From the NCBI GenBank assembly GCA_012837655.1, contig DUQT01000013.1, forward strand, positions 1 to 27,909: 27,909 nt of DNA, written 5' to 3'. The translations under genes and the position numbers were made by a program. The DNA comes from Actinomyces sp. GTDB lineage: Bacteria; Actinomycetota; Actinomycetes; Actinomycetales; Actinomycetaceae. Positions 7,810 through 14,585 of this stretch are shown in pieces. The notes beneath the pieces were generated by a model that made no database searches, had not been told where the DNA came from, and saw nothing but the letters and a program-made list of their open reading frames with translations. How positions within the stretch are numbered: the first letter of the stretch is position 1; each line of letters starts with the position of its first letter.

Positions 7810-8304
7810 TTAGTTGCAACCCTTGATTTCGTCCGCTTCGCCTTCGGTCTTTCCGGTGTCGTAGGACTCCAGAGCGGCGACCTTCGGGCCGGAGCGCGAG
7901 TTCGGGTCAAATTCATAGCCGAGCCATTCCTTGGCAAGGCGGCGTGCCAGCTCCAAGCCGATGACCCTCTGGCCAAACGTTAGGACCTGCGCATTGTTTG
8001 ATAGAACAAGTCGTTCTACCGAGTAAGAATCGTGTGCGACGGACGCGCGAATGCCGGGAACCTTGTTGGCCGCCATTGCTACACCCATACCGGTGCCACA
8101 GACGAACAGACCGCGGTCGGCCTTTCCATCAGCGATCATCCGTGCTGCGTTTACAGCAACGTGGGGGTAGTCAATGTCTTCGCCTTCACCAACGCCAGCG
8201 TCGATTACTTCGTCTACACGATCATCAGCTTCGAGATCCTTCTTCAGGACCTCCTTGTAGTCATATCCTGCAATATCTGCAGCAACGACGATTCTCAAGC
8301 CCAT
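7810..8304 (-). CDS. rpiB: RpiB/LacAB-family sugar-phosphate isomerase, probably not a ribose-5-phosphate isomerase
   Basis: Cytosolic aldose-ketose isomerase of the RpiB fold, 164 residues. The catalytic loop VCGTGMGVAMAANKVPGIRA contains C69 (proton-abstracting Cys in the family) and T71. By hand alignment to E. coli RpiB, two histidines differ: the DHxG motif reads DIAG (I11 in place of His10), and the furanose ring-opening His99 position is Ser102 in LSNNAQVLTFG. Phosphate-binding Arg equivalents appear as R138 and K142. Loss of the ring-opening histidine fits an open-chain substrate, as in the RpiB-like isomerases (EryI, DerI) that handle erythrulose 4-phosphate. SD GGAGGGAGAAGC precedes ATG 8304. 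It is the first gene after the main promoter of the cluster. The family is certain; the substrate is inference. Confidence 0.88.
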   Translation of the reverse strand: MGLRIVVAADIAGYDYKEVLKKDLEADDRVDEVIDAGVGEGEDIDYPHVAVNAARMIADGKADRGLFVCGTGMGVAMAANKVPGIRASVAHDSYSVERLVLSNNAQVLTFGQRVIGLELARRLAKEWLGYEFDPNSRSGPKVAALESYDTGKTEGEADEIKGCN

Positions 8305-8351
8305 GCTTCTCCCTCCTCGGAGTTATAAGTTGAGCAAAACGCCTAGGGTTA

Positions 8352-8379
8352 AATATACCATCTAATTCGGGAGTTTCAA
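8352..8379 (-). promoter_or_regulatory. Probable sigma-A promoter of the sugar cluster
   Basis: On the minus strand TTGAAA (-35) is followed by a 16-base spacer and TATATT (-10), roughly 50 bases before the isomerase start codon. It lies just downstream of the deoR terminator, so the catabolic genes have their own promoter. The DeoR-family protein encoded upstream is the obvious candidate regulator; the operator was not identified. Confidence 0.6.
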
Positions 8380-8442
8380 CACCTTCTATGTGAATTCTCT
8401 TTTTGACCCCACTTTTCACGTGGCTTGCGTCTCAATTATCAC

Positions 8443-8478
8443 AAAAAGCGGCTTCCCTTTGTGGGGGAAGCCACTTTT
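8443..8478 (-). terminator. Intrinsic terminator of deoR (bidirectional)
   Basis: Stem GGCTTCCC (8450-8457) with GGGAAGCC (8465-8472), extended by one further pair and flanked by A5 on one side and T4 on the other. On the minus strand the hairpin ends in GCTTTTTG. It closes the deoR transcript before the promoter of the isomerase operon. Confidence 0.75.
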
Positions 8479-8613
8479 GTCTCAATAATTAACACAATGT
8501 TAGTGAATCATTCACATCACATAAGTGCGCCCATAAAGGCAATTCCACGGACTTCTATCGCGCTAAAGCCTGCCGGCTATGTCGTCTTCCTATGCGTGAA
8601 AGCAACGATTCTG

Positions 8614-8748
8614 CAGCCTTGCAGAACCCCGGCTACTCGCAGGACCTTACCTAGTTCTGGGACCTTAGCTATTTGCGGGACCGTGGTTACTTGCGAGACC
8701 TTAGCAAGCCGAAGGTCCCTGGCTACCTATAGGTCCTTGGCTAGGCGG
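8614..8748. repeat. Degenerate 18-bp tandem repeats, seven copies plus a partial
   Basis: Units begin at 8614, 8632, 8650, 8668, 8686, 8704 and 8722, with a partial copy at 8740. Plus-strand consensus is approximately GCTACTTGCGGGACCTTA. The core GGACC is kept in several units and becomes GGTCC in units six and seven. The array starts about 7 bases after the deoR stop. There are no spacers, so it is not a CRISPR. Confidence 0.85.
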
Positions 8749-8754
8749 GTAGTA

Positions 8755-9561
8755 CTATTTTCCGACGAGTACTTCGACGTCCATATCTCTTAGTCGCTCA
8801 ATTTCTTCGGCGGGAGTCATGGAGTCCACAACGACGAGGTCGATCTCAGTCAGTTTTCCAAAGGCGTGCAGTGCGCGACGCCTGAATTTTGTGTGGTCTA
8901 GAAGCAGGATGGTCTTTTCTGCTACCTGCATCATTTTTTCTTTGACTGCAGCGACATCACCGTAGGGGTGGAATACCAGATTGTCGCGCACACCCGATGC
9001 CGAAATGAGGCAAACATCAGCGTGGATGCCTTCCAGATTCCGGATGGTAAGCGGACCCATTGTGGCTTCCGCCCACGCCTGGTATTCACCACCGAGCAAA
9101 AGCAGGGAATGTCGCGAGTTCCCCTGTAGCTCTGATGCGACCAGGAGGGAGTTGGTAACAACCGAAAGCGGAGCCATATTCTTTAGCTCGCGAAGGACCC
9201 ACACGCTGGAAGTTGAGTCATCTAGTAGCACGGAACTCCCTGGCGCAATCAGTGGGGCGACTGCTCGTGCCATTTCCTCTTTAGATTGTGCACCTTGGGA
9301 CAGCCTGTACCTGGCGGTAGCTTCGTGGAGTCCGGAAGCTGATGCGACGACCTTTCCTCTGCTGCGGTGGACAACCCCAGCTTTTTCAAGGACTGCAACG
9401 TCACGGTAGATCGTCATAATGGAGACGTCACAGAACTTGGCAAGGTCTTCTACAGAGACTTCGCCCGCTTCCATTACGTGCGCGGCAATTTCCTTGCGCC
9501 GATCTGACTGATCGATACTATGCCTAGCACCGGGTTGGGTTGGGTTTCCTGATGCTTTCAT
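8755..9561 (-). CDS. DeoR-family transcriptional regulator
   Basis: DNA-binding repressor of the DeoR/GlpR type, 268 residues. The N-terminal winged helix-turn-helix (about 21-75) contains VSVEDLAKFCDVSIMTIYRDVAVLEKAGVVHRSRG. The C-terminal sensor domain (about 95-250) shows LLDDSTSSVWVLREL, VVTNSLLVASEL and LLGGEYQAWAEATMGP, the phosphosugar-binding isomerase-like fold of the family. These regulators usually respond to a phosphorylated intermediate of the pathway they control. It is on the same strand and directly upstream of the sugar cluster, separated by a terminator, so it likely senses the kinase or isomerase product and controls the promoter at 8352-8379. Start ATG 9561 is preceded by GGAGA. 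Classification is confident; the effector is unknown. Confidence 0.93.
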   Translation of the reverse strand: MKASGNPTQPGARHSIDQSDRRKEIAAHVMEAGEVSVEDLAKFCDVSIMTIYRDVAVLEKAGVVHRSRGKVVASASGLHEATARYRLSQGAQSKEEMARAVAPLIAPGSSVLLDDSTSSVWVLRELKNMAPLSVVTNSLLVASELQGNSRHSLLLLGGEYQAWAEATMGPLTIRNLEGIHADVCLISASGVRDNLVFHPYGDVAAVKEKMMQVAEKTILLLDHTKFRRRALHAFGKLTEIDLVVVDSMTPAEEIERLRDMDVEVLVGK

Positions 9562-9625
9562 ACTCGTCTCCGAACTAAGAGGATGAACTCTATTTGCCCT
9601 GTGTTGCTTCGGTATTCATTTCAGT

Positions 9626-9653
9626 TTATTAGAATTTTGATTACCTTTTCCAA
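9626..9653 (-). promoter_or_regulatory. Candidate promoter of deoR
   Basis: Minus-strand TTGGAA, a 16-base spacer and TAATAA, about 65 bases upstream of the deoR start in an A/T-rich stretch. Assigned from spacing and consensus only. Confidence 0.35.
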
Positions 9654-9707
9654 GAGACGTAGGCAAAATCACGAGATTTTCAACTAATTAGTTCGCATCG
9701 CCTTCGA

Positions 9708-10394
9708 TCAGTTCGCGTCGTCTTCATCAGCAGTGGCGATTTCCGCGTCAGAGGTTCCCGGAACCATGTCCTCAGCCTGTAGTAATAGGTCTCCCGCTGG
9801 TTCCCAGTAGGTCACTGACTTCAGCGTGGCGCCATCGAACTGAAAGCTCGTCAGGGAAGCCAGCGCGCATTCGCGTTTGCGCGGGTCATGCCACAGCGGG
9901 CGACGTTCCGCGAAAGACCTAAGCGTCCAGATGGGTAGCTGGTGGGAAACCATGAGGACTTCCCCGCCCTCATACTTGTGAAGCGCATCGGACACAGCGG
10001 CCGTCATCCTTGAAACCAGGTCCGTGTAGGGCTCCGCCCAAGACGGTTTGAACGGGTTGTAATAGCGCTTCCAGTACTTCGGGTGAGCAAGCATCGCCCG
10101 ATTCTTGTTCACAGCCACGCCCTCGAAAGAATTCCACGCTTCAATAAGCCGCTTATCGGATTCAATCGGCAGGTTGTAGGCACGCGCGGTGGGGGCGGCG
10201 GTTTGTTGCGCCCGCAGAAGAGGGGACGCGACCACTCCGGTGATTTGATGATCAGATTCCACGAGGACGTCCGCTACGCGCTGGGCCATTCTTTTCCCCA
10301 GGGGCGTAAGGCCAAATCCTGGCTGGCGGCCGTACAAAATCGCGTCGGGATTGTCCACTTCACCGTGGCGCATAACGTGGATTGTGGTTTGCAA
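9708..10394 (-). CDS. Histidine phosphatase superfamily protein (phosphoglycerate-mutase-like)
   Basis: Cytosolic phosphatase of the RHG family, about 228 residues. The catalytic motif HVMRHGEVDNP (phosphohistidine in RHGE, residues 9-12) opens the protein, and the second catalytic histidine is in VLMVSHQLPIWTLRSF. SPLLRAQQTA supplies the conserved Arg of the phosphate pocket. The family includes cobalamin-pathway phosphatases, phosphoglycerate mutases and broad phosphatases; the substrate cannot be fixed here. The start is set at TTG 10394 because AAAGG lies 7 bases upstream and homologues begin just before the RHGE motif. The ATG at 10451 lies inside the terminator hairpin of the upstream ribosomal protein gene and is unlikely. 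The C-terminal tail is acidic (DAEIATADEDDAN). Gene content around it does not suggest a specific pathway. Confidence 0.9.
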   Translation of the reverse strand: MQTTIHVMRHGEVDNPDAILYGRQPGFGLTPLGKRMAQRVADVLVESDHQITGVVASPLLRAQQTAAPTARAYNLPIESDKRLIEAWNSFEGVAVNKNRAMLAHPKYWKRYYNPFKPSWAEPYTDLVSRMTAAVSDALHKYEGGEVLMVSHQLPIWTLRSFAERRPLWHDPRKRECALASLTSFQFDGATLKSVTYWEPAGDLLLQAEDMVPGTSDAEIATADEDDAN

Positions 10395-10429
10395 GGCGTC
10401 GCCTTTCTGCGAATCGGTGTCTAATACAG

Positions 10430-10449
10430 AAAAGGCCCCGTACCGGGGC
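10430..10449 (-). terminator. Intrinsic terminator after the bS22 gene
   Basis: Minus-strand hairpin GCCCCG / CGGGGC around a 3-base loop followed by CTTTTC, 17 bases after the bS22 stop codon. It is the clearest intrinsic terminator in the window. Confidence 0.8.
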
Positions 10450-10466
10450 ATTTTCCTATTGCGAAA

Positions 10467-10565
10467 TTACTTCTTGTTACGACGCTGGTGGCGAGTCTTG
10501 CGAAGCAACTTGCGGTGCTTCTTCTTGGACATGCGCTTGCGACGCTTCTTTACTACGGAGCCCAT
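10467..10565 (-). CDS. bS22-type small ribosomal protein (AURKAIP1/COX24 domain), 32 residues
   Basis: Very short, extremely basic protein: starts MGSVVKKRRKRMSKKKH and ends in RTRHQRRNKK, with 20 Lys/Arg in 32 residues. It matches the actinobacterial AURKAIP1/COX24-domain protein, identified in mycobacterial ribosome structures as the extra 30S protein bS22. AGGAGGG lies 4 bases before ATG 10565 (minus strand ATTAGGAGGGCCAAA then ATG), and a strong terminator follows the stop. The gene is shorter than usual length cut-offs and is easily missed by automatic callers. It lies 91 bases after the BldC-like gene, a neighbourhood I associate with Actinobacteria. Identification is confident from near-identity to the family sequence. 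Confidence 0.93.
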   Translation of the reverse strand: MGSVVKKRRKRMSKKKHRKLLRKTRHQRRNKK

Positions 10566-10656
10566 TTTGGCCCTCCTAATGTGTTACCTTACTTTTCTCC
10601 CAAACAAAGGGAATTTACAAAGATTTCAGGCACGTTGTCAAAAAATCAACGTGGAA

Positions 10657-10875
10657 TCAGCGTCCGGCCGTACCCGTTTCTTCCCCATCCCAGTCCGAAA
10701 GACCCGCTTCTATGAGGGCGGTGACTGCGCTTTGGGGAACACGGAAAGACTTCCCCACACGCATGGCTGGAAGCTCTCCAGCATGAATCATGCGGTAGAC
10801 CGTCATTTTAGAAACGCGCATGAGGTCAGCGACTTCCGCAACCGTCACAAACTGCGGCTTATCCTGCAGCGCCAT
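10657..10875 (-). CDS. BldC-like helix-turn-helix DNA-binding protein (excisionase/MerR-type fold)
   Basis: 72-residue protein made almost wholly of one HTH_17 domain: FVTVAEVADLMRVSKMTVYRMIHAGELPAMRVGKSFRVP, with recognition helix around SKMTVYRMI and the wing RVGKSFRVP. The C-terminus is a short acidic tail (DWDGEETGTAGR). This matches the small actinobacterial BldC-type developmental regulators and excisionase-fold proteins. There is no phage integrase nearby, so an excisionase role is unlikely. It precedes the bS22 gene on the same strand, a conserved actinobacterial pairing. ATG 10875 has only a weak ribosome binding site (GGAT). A 16-base palindrome, TGAAGC/GCTTCA at 10905-10920, lies in its upstream region and may be an operator or leader hairpin. 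Target genes are unknown. Confidence 0.88.
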   Translation of the reverse strand: MALQDKPQFVTVAEVADLMRVSKMTVYRMIHAGELPAMRVGKSFRVPQSAVTALIEAGLSDWDGEETGTAGR

Positions 10876-11310
10876 TTACGATCCATTTCTGTAGGGATGA
10901 AAACTGAAGCTTCCGCTTCAAAATACCGTGCTCAAGGGTCATCTTAGTTGATGTTTACGCTGTTCGGGTAGTTCTTGCATCACTTATCCAACATTTTGAA
11001 CAGTTTCGATGTTTTCCTCGTGATCGAGGTCGTTTGTGTGCGCGGGGTTGGGTTCACGCAATGATGCGAGGGTGAGGTTCGCGCGGTGATGCGCGCGGTT
11101 TCGCCCAGGCAATCATGCGCGGTCAAGTTTGCGCGTTTGCTTGCAATCGGGTTCAAGCGTTTCTGGAGGCTGAGGTTTGTGCGGCTCAGTGTGTTAGCGC
11201 GATACAGTGTCCATATGGTCACCAAACGAGGGATCGCCCTCGGAAATGATCTTTCGATTCATTTTTGATTCGGTTCGAAACGTTTCTTGCATGCTGGGAG
11301 GGGGCGGGGC
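10876..11310. other. Divergent intergenic region between the BldC-like gene and trkH
   Basis: No gene is supported here. It contains the palindrome at 10905-10920, a degenerate direct-repeat stretch at 11051-11149 in which GGTTCxCGC and ATGCG motifs recur every 21 to 30 bases, a 6-bp hairpin CGAGGG/CCCTCG with loop ATCG at 11227-11242, and the palindrome GAAACGTTTC at 11277-11286 just before trkH. I could not identify a c-di-AMP riboswitch (ydaO type) despite the downstream potassium transporter. Confidence 0.6.
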
Positions 11311-12792
11311 GTGAAAGGTTGGTTCACGCGCGCTAACCGCGGGTCTTACCGTCCGGCGTCGGCACCGCCGCCGATGCATGTTGACCCGACGGTGCACTCC
11401 CCCACTGGAAAGCCCGCAATTTCGGTTGATCCCACGATTGTGGAAAGAGTTCAAACTCGGATTGACCATATTGCTCGCAACTATCCGGCCCGTTTGGCGC
11501 TGGCTGTTTTCGCCTCGATCATCGCGGTTGTGACAGCGCTGTTGAGTCTGCCTTTTGCGACTCAGTCGGGGCAACGCGCTCCGCTTGCTGACGCGCTGTT
11601 CAATGCAACATCGGCGGTATCGGTGACCGGTTTGGCTTCTGTGGACACGGCGAACTACTGGTCACTGTTTGGGCAGATTGTTCTAGCGATCGGGATTTCT
11701 ATTGGCGGCCTTGGCGTCATGACGATGGCGTCGATCCTGGGTTTGGCCGTGTCGCGCCACATCGGACTAACGCAGCGAATGCTTGCTGCAACTGAAACTA
11801 AAACAGCGCAGTTAGGCCAAGTCGGCTCACTTCTGCGAATGGTCATCATCACTGCGTTGACTGCAGATTTGGCACTGTTTGTGGTTCTGCTGCCACGATT
11901 CTTAACGCTTGACTACAAGTTTGGCGAGTCGGTGTGGTACGCGCTTTTCACGTCGATTTCGATCTTTAACAATGCCGGGTTCATCGTGCTTCCAGAAGGC
12001 CTGGGACCGCATGTGTCGGATGCGTGGATGGTTACCCCAATCATCGTGGGCACCGCGGTGGGAGCCCTAGGGTTCCCCGTCATGATGGATCTCAATAGGA
12101 ATTGGCGGACCCCACGAAGGCTCACCCTGCACTCGAAGCTAACTTTGACTACCTACATTTCTTTAGCGTTCGTAGGCACTCTTTTGGTCGGGGCGTCGGA
12201 GTGGACCAACCCCAACTCTTTGGGTGAGCTTTCCGTGACGGATCGAATCCTGCACTCGTTGCTCGCGGGTGTGAACGCCAGGTCTTCGGGAATATCCGTG
12301 CTCGATGAAGGACAGATGAATCAAGGAACATGGTTCATCCAGGACGTCCTCATGTTCATTGGAGGCGGATCGGCATCCACAGCGGGCGGTATTAAGGTAA
12401 CGACGATTGCGGTTTTGACTCTGGCAGTTTTAGCGGAGGCGCGCGGTGACCGCGACATTGAGGCGTTTGGCCGGCGAATCCCAACTCCTACGGTGCGGCT
12501 CGCTGTTGCTGTCACGATGATTGGTGCGACTCTGGTTGGAGTCTCGACGCTGATTCTTTTGTCAACGACGTCGTATTCGCTGGATCAGGTGTTATTTGAA
12601 TCGATATCGGCGTTTGGCACGTGCGGGCTTTCAACGGGAATTACAGGTGATCTGCCAGATTCCGGGAAGTACACGCTGTCTGCACTCATGTATTTGGGTC
12701 GCACGGGAACGATGACGATCGCGGCTGCGCTGGCTTTGCGTGAACGTCGCCGCGTTATCCGCATGCCGGAGGAGCGTCCGATTATTGGCTAG
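11311..12792 (+). CDS. trkH: TrkH/KtrB-family potassium transporter, membrane subunit
   Basis: Integral membrane channel subunit for potassium uptake, 493 residues from GTG 11311. The superfamily's four pseudo-repeats are visible by their selectivity-filter loops: AVSVTGLASV, FNNAGFIVL, NARSSGISV and FGTCGLSTGI. ASTAGGIKVTTIAVL matches the gating-loop region preceding the last repeats. A proline-rich, charged cytoplasmic N-terminal extension of about 55 residues precedes the first membrane helix (LALAVFASIIAVVTALL). The GTG was chosen because a G-rich GGGAGG precedes it; an upstream TTG at 11287 reads through that site. The cytoplasmic regulatory partner follows 115 bases downstream. TrkH-type subunits need an RCK protein for gating, so the pair forms one system. 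Length suggests KtrB/TrkH intermediate size; ion selectivity (K+ versus Na+ dependence) cannot be decided. Confidence 0.93.
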   Translation: MKGWFTRANRGSYRPASAPPPMHVDPTVHSPTGKPAISVDPTIVERVQTRIDHIARNYPARLALAVFASIIAVVTALLSLPFATQSGQRAPLADALFNATSAVSVTGLASVDTANYWSLFGQIVLAIGISIGGLGVMTMASILGLAVSRHIGLTQRMLAATETKTAQLGQVGSLLRMVIITALTADLALFVVLLPRFLTLDYKFGESVWYALFTSISIFNNAGFIVLPEGLGPHVSDAWMVTPIIVGTAVGALGFPVMMDLNRNWRTPRRLTLHSKLTLTTYISLAFVGTLLVGASEWTNPNSLGELSVTDRILHSLLAGVNARSSGISVLDEGQMNQGTWFIQDVLMFIGGGSASTAGGIKVTTIAVLTLAVLAEARGDRDIEAFGRRIPTPTVRLAVAVTMIGATLVGVSTLILLSTTSYSLDQVLFESISAFGTCGLSTGITGDLPDSGKYTLSALMYLGRTGTMTIAAALALRERRRVIRMPEERPIIG

Positions 12793-12848
12793 TCGGGCAC
12801 GCGGCTCGTCACGCATTGTTTATTGCGTGTGCGAAACTAGGAACATTA

Positions 12849-12876
12849 GGACTGTACTAGGCGATTAGGACAGTCC
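12849..12876 (+). promoter_or_regulatory. Inverted and direct repeat between trkH and trkA
   Basis: GGACTGT (12849-12855) pairs with ACAGTCC (12870-12876) across a 14-base loop and is followed by TTTG. The same region holds two direct copies of ATTAGGAC (12845-12852 and 12864-12871), 19 bases apart. It may be an operator or an attenuator uncoupling trkA from trkH. Confidence 0.35.
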
Positions 12877-12907
12877 TTTGATGGAAAGGCTTTGGTAAGG
12901 AGGACTC

Positions 12908-13579
12908 GTGGCTGAGTCGGATTGGCAACAATCAAGCGGCACCCTGGTGATTGGCTTGGGGCGGTTCGGATCCGCGGTTGCGGCTACGCTAGACCGGTTG
13001 GGACGCGAAATCCTCGCGGTCGAAAGCGATCCGCGGGAAGTTCAGCAGTTTTCCGGTCGTATTCCACTTGTCGAGGCCGATGCTGCGAACGTGGAGGCCC
13101 TAGAGCAACTCGGTGCCCGTGATTTCTCGTCAGCAGTAGTTGGCGTGGGGTCTTCCCTGGAGGCGTCGGTTCTTATCACTGCGAACCTGGTTGATATCGA
13201 GATGCCGTCTATCTGGGCGAAGGCTACTTCGCGCGAGCATGGCCGCATTCTGCGTCGCATTGGGGCTCACCACGTTGTTTACCCGGAGTTCGACGCCGGC
13301 CAACGAACCGCGCACCTGGTTGGTGGCCGCATGCTTGACTACATCGAGATGGACAAGCAGGGCTTCGCAATCATGAAGATGCGCCCGCCTAAAGAGGTGC
13401 AGGGCTTCACTCTTGCCGAGTCTGATATTCGCGCCAAGTACGGCGTCAACGTCCTGGGTATCCTGCAACCTGGCCGCGGATTTGAGTACGCCGCCGCCGA
13501 CACTCGGATTGACCGTGAGGACATCATTATCGTGTCTGGCGACGGCGCTTTGCTGGAGTACTTCGCGAACCGGCCGTAA
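12908..13579 (+). CDS. trkA: TrkA/KtrA-family potassium channel regulatory subunit (RCK)
   Basis: Cytoplasmic ring-forming regulator of the TrkH subunit, 223 residues. The RCK_N Rossmann domain shows VIGLGRFGSAVAATLDRLG (GxGxxG, about 15-33) with acidic ESD after strand two for the nucleotide ribose; ADAANVEALEQLGARDFSSAVVGVG continues the fold. The RCK_C (TrkA_C) domain occupies about 140-221 (FAIMKMRPPKEVQGFTLAES onwards). NAD(H) or ATP/ADP binding to RCK_N gates such channels, and RCK_C is a known c-di-AMP site in several Firmicute KtrA/KtrC proteins. The c-di-AMP synthase gene disA lies 2.6 kb downstream, which makes that link attractive but unproven here. Start GTG 12908 is preceded by AAGGAGG at ideal spacing. 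Confidence 0.94.
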   Translation: MAESDWQQSSGTLVIGLGRFGSAVAATLDRLGREILAVESDPREVQQFSGRIPLVEADAANVEALEQLGARDFSSAVVGVGSSLEASVLITANLVDIEMPSIWAKATSREHGRILRRIGAHHVVYPEFDAGQRTAHLVGGRMLDYIEMDKQGFAIMKMRPPKEVQGFTLAESDIRAKYGVNVLGILQPGRGFEYAAADTRIDREDIIIVSGDGALLEYFANRP

Positions 13580-13676
13580 GCGACTAAAAGGTTTGGCGAG
13601 CCGTCTTCAGTTCGCTTACAAAGCCGTGCGAGGCGCCCTCGAAAATCGAAGGAAATCGGTACGGTAAACTTTCGCG

Positions 13677-13690
13677 ACGCCCGAAGGCGC
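13677..13690 (-). terminator. UUCG-loop hairpin at the end of ppk2
   Basis: Minus-strand GCGCC, loop TTCG and GGCGT abut the ppk2 stop codon. There is no U-tract, so it may only mark or protect the 3' end; it lies in the gap convergent with trkA. Confidence 0.35.
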
Positions 13691-14585
13691 TACTTGTCTT
13701 CCTGCTCCTTCTTGCGCGCTTTCTTGGCGGCTTTGCGGGCGCGAACCTTCTCTTTTTCAAGCGGGCCAGCGATGTCTTCGGCGTAGATGTACTTGCTGCG
13801 GTCTAGGCGCTCGTAGTAGTCTTCGTCGATCTGGGGACGTTCAGGAACTTCCACTTCGTCGGGTTCGATTCGCTTCCAGGGAATGCGCTTCAAAATGTCG
13901 TTGATGACGTTGATTCGGGAGCGCTTCTTGTCCTCTGATTCCACGGTGATCCAGTGCGCCCACGGCGTATCAGTCGCGGCGAACATGGCGTCCTTGGCCT
14001 TGGAATAGTCCTCCCAGCGGGTAATCGACTCCACGTCGATGGGTGAAAGCTTCCACCTGCGCATCGGGTCGGATGAGCGGGACTTGAATCGCGCTTCCTG
14101 TTCTTCTGCGGATACGGAGAACCAGTACTTCAAAACGCGGATGCCGTCGTCTACGAGCATGCGTTCAAACTCGGGGGCCTGCCGTAGGAACCTGTGGTAT
14201 TGCTCCGTCGTGCAGTACCCCATGACGCGCTCCACGCCCGCACGGTTGTACCAGGAGCGGTCAAAAATAACGATCTCCCCCGCTGCCGGAAGGTGCTCAA
14301 TGTAGCGCTGGAAATACCACTGAGTCTGTTCCCGATCTGTCGGCTTCGGCAAAGCCACAACGCGCGCGTGCCGCGGATTCAGATACTGCGTGACGCGCTT
14401 GATAGCCGATCCCTTGCCGCGGCGTCTCGACCTTCAAAGAGGATGCAGATGCGCTCACCGCTAGCGATTACCCACTGTTGCATTTCGACCAGGTCGGCCT
14501 GCAGGCGAGCCAGCTCTTTTCGGTATGCTTTCGAATCTAGTTTCGGAGGATTGCCTTGCTTCATGACATTATCAGTTTCAGACAT
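13690..14585 (-). pseudogene. ppk2: Polyphosphate kinase 2 (PPK2), frameshifted in the Walker A motif
   Basis: PPK2 transfers phosphate between polyphosphate and nucleotides. The N-terminal part (from ATG 14585) reads MSETDNVMKQ and continues to ICILFEGRDAA, then shifts frame and stops at 14379. The rest continues one frame away: VALPKPTDREQTQWYFQRY, then FDRSWYNRAGVERVMG (Walker B/lid region) to the lysine-rich C-terminus. Adding one base in the C-run around 14416-14418 (CC to CCC on the plus strand) restores GRDAAGKGSAIKRVTQYLNPR, an intact Walker A, and a 298-residue protein of normal PPK2 length. The restored sequence is otherwise clean, so the deletion is recent or a sequencing error. 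As given, neither half could be active because the phosphate-binding lysine is lost. Divergent from radA and convergent with trkA. Confidence 0.88.

Larger units (their letters stand above)
8305..8754. other. 450-base intergenic region between deoR and the isomerase gene
   Basis: From right to left it holds seven 18-bp tandem repeats directly after the deoR stop, about 130 bases without recognisable signals (8481-8613), a strong bidirectional hairpin terminator, and a sigma-A-like promoter for the isomerase operon. The open plus-strand frame across 8425-8793 is judged spurious: TTG start, no ribosome binding site, and openness explained by the 18-bp periodicity. Confidence 0.7.

Noticed and set aside
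8614..8748. CRISPR-like array
   Set aside because: Repeats are contiguous 18-bp units without spacers, and no cas genes are present.
8425..8793. Plus-strand reading frame with 6-residue repeats
   Set aside because: TTG start, no ribosome binding site, overlaps the deoR end, and its openness follows from the 18-bp periodicity of the repeats.
9708..10451. Histidine phosphatase starting at ATG 10451
   Set aside because: That ATG lies inside the bS22 terminator hairpin; TTG 10394 has a good RBS and the family-typical N-terminus.
10657..10875. Phage excisionase
   Set aside because: No integrase, att-like repeats or phage genes nearby; the small HTH protein fits a BldC-like role.
10876..11310. 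c-di-AMP (ydaO-type) riboswitch before trkH
   Set aside because: Looked for because of disA and the K+ transporter, but no recognisable conserved core; only simple hairpins are visible.
14379..14440. Programmed frameshift in ppk2
   Set aside because: No slippery heptamer or stimulatory structure was seen, and the shift falls in the catalytic P-loop; a deletion or sequencing error is simpler.
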